NCBI RefSeq assembly: GCF_029543245.1
Contig: NZ_JARQWV010000031.1
Span: forward strand, 1-52,973
Direction: 5' to 3'
DNA length: 52,973 nucleotides
Origin: Caulobacter endophyticus
GTDB taxonomy: Bacteria; Pseudomonadota; Alphaproteobacteria; Caulobacterales; Caulobacteraceae
Shown here: in pieces, positions 47,494 through 52,973 of the stretch
Position numbering within the stretch: the first letter of the stretch is position 1
Layout: each line of letters opens with the position of its first letter
The notes under the pieces: model-generated
The model's input: only the letters and a program-made list of their open reading frames with translations
Databases searched by the model: none
What the model was told of the DNA's origin: nothing
Translations under genes and position numbers: made by a program

Positions 47494-49365
47494 ATGGGTC
47501 GCGCCGGCAAGATCGCAGCGCATGTTTTCCTGGCCTTCCTGGCCTTGCTGATCGGACAGGTCCTGGCCGCCGGCTTCGACACCGACAGGCCCGGCCTGCT
47601 GGCCCATGCCGGCCTCTACGCCCTGTCGGCCTTCGTGGTGGAGTTGCTCTTTCGGCTGGAACGCGCGCCCTGGCGGTTCGTGGCCGCCGCCGACCACCTG
47701 CGCATCGCCCGCTCGGCGGCCCTGACGGCCCTGACCTTCTCGCTGCTGGCGCGCCTGTTCCTGCCCGAGCTGGACGGCGGCCTGCGCACCATACTGGCGG
47801 CCCTGGTCGTGCAGATCGGCCTGCTGGCCGCCCTGCGCGTGGGCCGCCGCGCCCTGCACGAGGGCGTGCTGGCTGAAGCCCTGGTCCGCCTGCGCCCCGC
47901 CCCCGCCCACCCGGCCCTGCCGCGCCTGCTGATCGTCGGCACGGCGGCCGAGGCCGAGACCTTCCTGCGTGACCCGGCCCTGGCCGAACGCTACGCCGTG
48001 GTCGGCCTGCTAACCCCCGAGGCCCGCGAGACCGGCGACGAGATCCGCGGCGTCTGCGTGCTGGGCGCCATCGACCGCTTCGACGCGGTCATGCGCCAGC
48101 TCAGCGACGGCGGCCTGTCGCCGGCCGCCGTGCTGTTCCTGGCCGAGGCCCCCTTGAGCGCTTTCGGCGCCGAGCGCCTGGGCCGGCTGAAGAGCGAGGG
48201 CGTGCGCCTGCTGCGCCGCCAGGGCGTGGTCGAGATGGGCGAGGGCCCCACGGCCGCCGCCCTGCGCGAGATCAGCCTTGAGGAACTGCTCAGCCGCGCG
48301 CCCGTGCGTCTCGACCCCGCTCCCGTCCGCGCCCTGGTCAGCGGTCGCCGCGTGCTGGTCACCGGGGCCGGCGGCAGCATCGGCTCGGAGCTGTGCCGCC
48401 AGATCGCCGCCAGCGGCGCGGCCCACCTGACGATGGTCGACGCCTCCGAAGCCAACCTCTTCCTGATCGACCGCGAGATCGCCGAGGCCTGGCCCGCTCT
48501 GCCGCGCCGCGAGGCCCTGTGCGACGTGCGCGACGAGGGTCGCGTCTCACGCCTGCTGGCCGCCGAGCAGCCCGACATCGTCTTCCACGCCGCCGCCCTC
48601 AAGCACGTGACGATGGTCGAGAACCACCCCTGCGAGGGCGTGCGCACCAACGTGCTGGGCACTCGCAATGTGGCCATGGCCGCCAAGGCCGCCGGCGCCT
48701 CGCACTTCGCCCTGATCTCCACCGACAAGGCCGTGGCCCCGTCCAGCGTCATGGGCGCCACCAAGCGTGTGGCCGAGACCATCGCCCGGCAGTTCGGCGG
48801 CGGCGGCAAGATGCGCGTCGGCGTGGTGCGCTTCGGCAATGTGCTGGGCTCGGCCGGGTCGGTCGTGCCGGTGTTCCGCCACCAGATCGCCCGCGGCGGC
48901 CCGGTCACCCTGACCGACGCCAATGTCGAACGCTATTTCATGACTATCCCCGAGGCGGTGTCGCTGGTGCTGCGGGCCGTGGCCCAGTCGGCCGCCGACG
49001 CCGCCCCGCCGGTCGGCGTGCTGACCCTGGAGATGGGCGAGCCGGTGAAGATCATCGACCTGGCCCGCCGGATGATCGAACTGCAGGGCCTCACGCCCGG
49101 CAAGGACATCGAGATCCGCATCACCGGCCTGCGGCCCGGCGAGAAGCTCACCGAAGAACTGGTCGACATCAACGAGACCGCCGCGGCCAAGTCGGCCGGC
49201 GTGGTCGAGGCCACCCCGGTCGTGCCGCCGCCCCGCATCGACGAGGCGACCCTGGCCGCCCTGGAAGCCGCCGCCCTGGCCGGCGACGAATTCGGCGTCC
49301 GCGCCCAACTGTTCGCCCTGGTCGAGCGGCTTAGGGCCACGACGGTGGAGACGGCGAGGGTTTGA
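47494..49365 (+). CDS. Membrane nucleotide-sugar 4,6-dehydratase (FlaA1/CapD/WbpM type)
   Basis: A 623-residue enzyme. Four membrane helices occupy about residues 5-120, a CoA-binding-like Rossmann domain follows (LLIVGTAAEAETF), and the catalytic short-chain dehydrogenase domain begins near 282 (VLVTGAGGSIGSELCRQI). ISTDKAVAPSSVMGATKR shows the Ser-Met-Lys triad typical of the WbpM/PglF class, with Met in place of Tyr. It should convert UDP-GlcNAc-type sugars to 4-keto-6-deoxy forms for surface glycans. A TTG 21 bases upstream (47473) is an alternative start. A palindromic element begins at the base after the stop. Confidence 0.9.
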   Translation: MGRAGKIAAHVFLAFLALLIGQVLAAGFDTDRPGLLAHAGLYALSAFVVELLFRLERAPWRFVAAADHLRIARSAALTALTFSLLARLFLPELDGGLRTILAALVVQIGLLAALRVGRRALHEGVLAEALVRLRPAPAHPALPRLLIVGTAAEAETFLRDPALAERYAVVGLLTPEARETGDEIRGVCVLGAIDRFDAVMRQLSDGGLSPAAVLFLAEAPLSAFGAERLGRLKSEGVRLLRRQGVVEMGEGPTAAALREISLEELLSRAPVRLDPAPVRALVSGRRVLVTGAGGSIGSELCRQIAASGAAHLTMVDASEANLFLIDREIAEAWPALPRREALCDVRDEGRVSRLLAAEQPDIVFHAAALKHVTMVENHPCEGVRTNVLGTRNVAMAAKAAGASHFALISTDKAVAPSSVMGATKRVAETIARQFGGGGKMRVGVVRFGNVLGSAGSVVPVFRHQIARGGPVTLTDANVERYFMTIPEAVSLVLRAVAQSAADAAPPVGVLTLEMGEPVKIIDLARRMIELQGLTPGKDIEIRITGLRPGEKLTEELVDINETAAAKSAGVVEATPVVPPPRIDEATLAALEAAALAGDEFGVRAQLFALVERLRATTVETARV

Positions 49366-49501
49366 TCCTTCTCCCCTTGCGGGAGAAGGTGGCGGCCGAA
49401 GGCCGACGGATGAGGGGTCGAAAACCCTATCCGTAGAATTCTGAGAGACCCCTCACCCGACCCGCTTCGCGGGCCACCCTCTCCCGCAAGGGGAGAGGGA
49501 A
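49366..49501. repeat. Paired palindromic element (CTTCTCCCC family), copy 2
   Basis: Near-identical to 35425-35552: same 50-base left arm, same TTCTGAGAGACCCCTCACCC in the right arm. It fills the whole gap between the dehydratase stop codon and the dnaE2 stop codon. Confidence 0.88.
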
Positions 49502-49504
49502 GAA

Positions 49505-52500
49505 CTAGTGGAAATCCCGGCTGCGCAGCAGCCGCCCGGACACCTTCTGGCGCACGCGCGGCGCCGGGGCGCCGGGTTCGTCGCGCAAGGTCGAAAGCTC
49601 CGCCGACAGGTCGGTGAAGCCCTCGGCGACGATGTGGATCACGCCCTCGGCCGCCTGCACCCGGCCATGCACCACCAGGAACGAGGCGGTCATCACCACA
49701 TTGCGGTCGGCCTCGAAGCGGTCCTTCCAGACGACCGCGTTGGCCACGCCCGTCTCATCCTCCAGGGTGACGAACACCACGCCCTTGGCCGTGCCCGGCC
49801 GCTGGCGGATCAAAACCAGGCCGCCGACCGACACCTTCTGGCCGTTGCGCATTCCCGCCAGCCGGTCGGCGGTGACCGCGCCCATCTCCCTCAGCATCGG
49901 CCGGTAGAAGCCGCACGGATGGGCCTTCAGGGAGAGGCTGGTGGTGCGGTAGTCCTCGGCCACCTCCTGCGGCTTGCCCATCGCCGGCAGGGCCACCTGA
50001 TCCTCGAACAGCGGCAGGCCGGCCAGCAGCGGGGCCTGGACCGGCGCCCTGTGCTCGCCCTTCAGCCCCTTGACCGCCCACAGGGCGTCGCGCCGCGACA
50101 GGCCCGTTGAGGCGAAGGCGTCGGCTTCAGCCAGCAGTTCCAGCGCCCGCTGCGGCACGCCGCCCTGGGCGAACTCCGCCGGCGTACGCGCGCCCTCGTC
50201 GCGGGCCTTCACCAGGGTTTTGACGTCGATCTCCTTGAGGCCCTTGATCTGGCGCAGGCCCAGGCGCAGCGCCTTCCAGCGCGGGCGGGTTTTCTCGCAG
50301 GACACTTTCCGTGGGTCTCGTCGCTCCTCCCCCGAGAAACGGGGGAGGTGGCACGGTGCGGATACGCGCCGTGACGGAGGGGGCGAGTGAAGGAGCGCGG
50401 CGCTTGAACTCGCCCCCTCCACCGCTTCGCGGTCCCCCTCCCCCGCTAGCGCGGGGGAGGGGCTGGAAGCCTCCAACGTACAGTCCCAGTCACTGGCCAT
50501 CACGTCAGACGGGCGCACCTCGACCCCGTGCTCGCGGGCGTCGCGCACCAGTTGGGACGGCTGGTAGAAGCCCATCGGCTGGGAGTTGATCAGCGCCGCG
50601 CAGAACACGTCCGGCCAAGCCCATTTGATCCAGGCCGAGACATAGACCAGCTTGGCGAAGCTGGCCGCGTGGCTTTCCGGAAAGCCGTAGTGGCCAAAGC
50701 CCTCGATCTGCTTGAAGCAGCGCTCGGCGAAGTCGCGCTGATAGCCGCGGCGCACCATGCCCTCGACGAACTTCACCCGGTATTCGGCCGGCGTGCCCAG
50801 GTTGCGGAAGGTGGCCATGGCCTTGCGCAGGCCGTCGGCCTCGTCGGGCGTGAACTTGGCCGCCTCGATGGCGAGACTCATGGCCTGTTCCTGGAACAGC
50901 GGCACGCCATAGGTGTTGCCGAGGATCTCCTGCAGCTCGTCCGCCGGTCCGTGCTCGGGCGACGGCTTGGGCCAGTCCACGGGCTCCAGCTTGTTCCGCC
51001 GCTTCAGGTAGGGATGGACCATGTCGCCCTGGATGGGCCCGGGCCGCACGATCGCCACCTCGATGACCAGGTCGTAGAACCGGCGCGGCCTCAGGCGCGG
51101 CAGCATCGACATCTGCGCCCGGCTTTCCACCTGGAACACCCCGATGCTGTCGGCCACGCACAGCATGTCGTAGACGCCCGCCACCTCGGCCGGCACGTCG
51201 GCCAGGTCGACGATGGCCTCGCCGTGATCGGCGCGCAGCATGCCGAAGGCCCGCTGGATCGCCGTCAGCATGCCCAGGGCCAGCACGTCGACCTTCATCA
51301 GCTTGAGACTGTCGATGTCGTCCTTGTCCCACTCGATGAAGGTGCGGTCCTTCATCGCCGCATTGCCGATCGGCACGGTCTCGTCCAGGCGCCGTTTGGT
51401 CAGCACGAAGCCGCCGACGTGCTGCGACAGGTGGCGGGGAAAGCCCATCAGCTCGGTGGCCAGGGCCACGGCGCGGGCGATCTCGGGCGCCTTGGGATCG
51501 AGGCCCGCGTTCGTCAGATGCTCCTCGGGCAGGCCGTCTCCCCAGCTGCCCCAGACGGTGCCGGCCAGCAGGCTGGTCACGTCCTCGGTCAGGCCCAGGG
51601 CCTTGCCGACGTCGCGGATGGCGCTGCGCGGGCGGTAATGAATCACCGTGCCGCAGATGGCCGCATATTCCCGGCCATAGCGCGCATAGACGTACTGCAT
51701 CACCTCCTCGCGCCGCTCGTGCTCGAAGTCGACGTCGATGTCGGGCGGCTCGCCGCGGTTCTCGGAGATGAAGCGGGTGAACAGCAGCCGGTGCTTTGTA
51801 GGATCGATCGCCGTCACCCCCAGGCAGTAGCAGACCGAGGAATTGGCCGCCGATCCCCGCCCCTGGCACAGGATCCCCTGCCCCCGCGCCCAGCCGACGA
51901 TGTCGTGCACGGTGATGAAGTAGTTGGGGTAGTCCATCTTGGCGATCAGCCGCAGCTCTTCCTTCAGCTGCGCGGCCACCTTGGGCGGAACCCCGTCCGG
52001 ATAGCGCCAGGCCGCGCCCTGCCAGGTCAGGTCGGTCAGGTGCTCCATCGAGGTCTTGCCCGGCGGCACCGGCTCGTCGGGATATTCCTCGTGCAGGTCG
52101 GACAGGTCGAAGCCGATGCGGGCGACGATCTCGGTGGTCCGCGCGATCGCCCGGGGCCATCGCTCGAACAGGCGCGCCATCTCGGCCGGGGCCTTGATGT
52201 GGCGCTCGGCGTTGGCCTCCAGCCGAAAGCCCGCTTCCTGGATCGTGCAGTGCTCGCGCACGCAGGTGATCACGTCCTGCAGCGGCCGCCGCTCGGGGCC
52301 GTGATAGAGCACGTCGTTGGTGGCGACCATCGGCGCGCCCGCGGCCTGCCCCAGAGCGTCCAGCCGCGCCAGCCGCTTGAGGTCCTGGGCGGCGTAGGCG
52401 CGCGACGCCGCCAGCCACACCCGCCCTTTCAGCGCGGCGGCGATGCGGGCAAGGTCGGCCTCGAAGGCGGCGTCCAGCTTTTCGGGCGGCACGACCAGCA

Positions 52501-52867
52501 CCAGCTGACCCTCGCCGTGCTCGACGAAGTCGGCCCACGACAGCACGCACTCGCCCTTGCCGGCCCGCCGCTGGCCCAGGGTCAGCAGCCGGGTCAGCCG
52601 CGCGAAGGCCTCGCGGTCGGAGGGATAGCAGAGCAGGCTCGGCGTGCCGTCGGCGAAGTCGAGGCGACAGCCGGCCAGGGCGCGCACCTTCAGCGTCTTG
52701 GCCGCCGTCCAGGCCCGCACCACCCCCGCCAGGCTGTTGCGGTCGACCACGCCCACGGCGGAAAGACCCAGGGCCTCTGCGGTCAGCATCAGCTCCTCGG
52801 CCCGCGAAGCCCCGCGCAGGAACGAGAAGTTGGTGGTGGCCTGGAGCTCGGCATAGGCGGGGGTCAT
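49505..52867 (-). CDS. dnaE2: Error-prone DNA polymerase DnaE2
   Basis: A 1120-residue C-family polymerase used in damage-induced mutagenesis with ImuA and ImuB. The PHP-like N-terminus is degenerate (TTNFSFLRGAS in place of the usual His motif), as normal for DnaE2. Catalytic Asp motifs PPDIDVDFEHERREE (about 371) and MKVDVLALGML (about 525) are intact. The helix-hairpin-helix (LRLGLRQIKGLKE) and OB-fold region follow. Residues about 802-848 are encoded by an inverted pair of palindromic repeats (50325-50463) and have no counterpart in the family, which explains a length some 40-50 residues above the usual 1030-1090. GGAGG is seven bases before the ATG. Confidence 0.95.
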   Translation of the reverse strand: MTPAYAELQATTNFSFLRGASRAEELMLTAEALGLSAVGVVDRNSLAGVVRAWTAAKTLKVRALAGCRLDFADGTPSLLCYPSDREAFARLTRLLTLGQRRAGKGECVLSWADFVEHGEGQLVLVVPPEKLDAAFEADLARIAAALKGRVWLAASRAYAAQDLKRLARLDALGQAAGAPMVATNDVLYHGPERRPLQDVITCVREHCTIQEAGFRLEANAERHIKAPAEMARLFERWPRAIARTTEIVARIGFDLSDLHEEYPDEPVPPGKTSMEHLTDLTWQGAAWRYPDGVPPKVAAQLKEELRLIAKMDYPNYFITVHDIVGWARGQGILCQGRGSAANSSVCYCLGVTAIDPTKHRLLFTRFISENRGEPPDIDVDFEHERREEVMQYVYARYGREYAAICGTVIHYRPRSAIRDVGKALGLTEDVTSLLAGTVWGSWGDGLPEEHLTNAGLDPKAPEIARAVALATELMGFPRHLSQHVGGFVLTKRRLDETVPIGNAAMKDRTFIEWDKDDIDSLKLMKVDVLALGMLTAIQRAFGMLRADHGEAIVDLADVPAEVAGVYDMLCVADSIGVFQVESRAQMSMLPRLRPRRFYDLVIEVAIVRPGPIQGDMVHPYLKRRNKLEPVDWPKPSPEHGPADELQEILGNTYGVPLFQEQAMSLAIEAAKFTPDEADGLRKAMATFRNLGTPAEYRVKFVEGMVRRGYQRDFAERCFKQIEGFGHYGFPESHAASFAKLVYVSAWIKWAWPDVFCAALINSQPMGFYQPSQLVRDAREHGVEVRPSDVMASDWDCTLEASSPSPALAGEGDREAVEGASSSAALLHSPPPSRRVSAPCHLPRFSGEERRDPRKVSCEKTRPRWKALRLGLRQIKGLKEIDVKTLVKARDEGARTPAEFAQGGVPQRALELLAEADAFASTGLSRRDALWAVKGLKGEHRAPVQAPLLAGLPLFEDQVALPAMGKPQEVAEDYRTTSLSLKAHPCGFYRPMLREMGAVTADRLAGMRNGQKVSVGGLVLIRQRPGTAKGVVFVTLEDETGVANAVVWKDRFEADRNVVMTASFLVVHGRVQAAEGVIHIVAEGFTDLSAELSTLRDEPGAPAPRVRQKVSGRLLRSRDFH
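50325..50463. repeat. Paired palindromic element inside dnaE2, in frame
   Basis: The first arm (about 50325-50386): CTCCTCCCCCGAGAAACGGGGGAGG, a CGGTGCGGATACGCGCCG stem and GACGGAGGGGGCGA. The second arm (about 50409-50463) is inverted: TCGCCCCCTCC, a CCGCTTCGCGG stem, CCCTCCCCCGC and GCGGGGGAGGGG. No stop codon occurs in the dnaE2 frame. Confidence 0.9.
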
Positions 52868-52973
52868 GGTCGCACCTCCGCTCCTCCCCCGTGCAACGGG
52901 GGAGGTGGCGCGCTGCGGATACGCAGCGTGACGGAGGGGGCGACCGCCGGCACGGAGCCCAGTCTCGGCCCCC
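52864..52973 (-). CDS. Possible 3' end of an upstream gene (imuB expected)
   Basis: One minus-strand frame entering from the window edge runs open to a TGA at 52864-52866 that overlaps the dnaE2 ATG (ATGA). In Caulobacter imuA-imuB-dnaE2 form an SOS operon, so this could be the end of imuB. The frame is largely repeat sequence and shows no recognisable ImuB motif; a second frame is also open into dnaE2. The call is therefore weak. Confidence 0.25.
   Translation of the reverse strand, partial: GPRLGSVPAVAPSVTLRIRSAPPPPLHGGGAEVRP
52881..52945. repeat. Single palindromic arm upstream of dnaE2
   Basis: CTCCTCCCCCGTGCAACGGGGGAGG, then a GCGCTGCGGATACGCAGCG stem and GACGGAGGGGGCGA. It matches the first arm inside dnaE2 (50325-50386) and lies directly beyond the dnaE2 ribosome-binding site. 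Confidence 0.85.

Noticed and set aside
50280..50470. dnaE2 as a pseudogene because of the inserted repeats
   Set aside because: The frame stays open through the insert and all catalytic motifs on both sides are intact.

Overview
The window looks like chromosomal DNA of an alphaproteobacterium, most likely a Caulobacter relative. The sequence itself shows very high GC, a perfect TTAA-N7-TTAAC CtrA-type box, promoters close to the Caulobacter housekeeping consensus (TTGACG-N10-14-GCTANAWC), a DUF2336 protein, and a DnaE2 polymerase whose start lies where an imuB gene would be expected to end. I see no prophage, integrase, transposase, rRNA operon or CRISPR array. Most of the window is core genome.

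Layout. 1-9.4 kb is mixed housekeeping: a DUF2336 protein, a hybrid histidine kinase, a type III CoA-transferase, a lytic transglycosylase with a CtrA box, a TonB protein, an acyl-CoA dehydrogenase with a ThiO-like oxidase, and a small XRE regulator. 9.5-13.2 kb holds a large GAF/PAS hybrid kinase and a small secreted protein. 14.2-18.6 kb (minus strand) is the str operon rpsL-rpsG-fusA-tuf. 18.9-22.1 kb holds a TonB-like membrane protein, a chemotaxis receptor and a lipoprotein. 22.3-30.7 kb is rpoB-rpoC (minus). 31.0-35.3 kb carries a TPR protein on the plus strand and a secreted GH31 glycosidase. 35.6-42 kb (minus) is the remaining transcription/translation block: tRNA-Trp, secE, nusG, rplK, rplA, then a vapB-vapC-flavoprotein operon, a VOC protein on the opposite strand, and rplJ-rplL. 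42.1-49.4 kb holds a small acidic protein, a lipoprotein, ferredoxin-NADP reductase, an fsr/AraC divergent pair, moeA and a FlaA1/CapD-type nucleotide-sugar dehydratase. 49.5-52.9 kb is dnaE2 (minus).

How it works together. The ribosomal and RNA polymerase genes lie on one strand but are broken into separate transcription units. I can place good promoters before rplK, rplJ, rpoB and rpsL, and intrinsic terminators after nusG, rplL, rpoC and tuf.

No wholly new gene system is evident. The most unusual content is a set of paired palindromic elements (about 45-65 bp per arm, facing each other) filling gaps between genes. One pair sits in frame inside dnaE2 and adds about 46 residues. Another supplies the stop codon of the TPR gene. 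A third has a different palindrome nested in its loop. Other points worth a look are a CtrA palindrome upstream of a transglycosylase, a 45-bp in-frame duplication of the rpoC 3' end including its stop codon, and a toxin-antitoxin pair overlapping a flavoprotein gene inside a ribosomal protein cluster.
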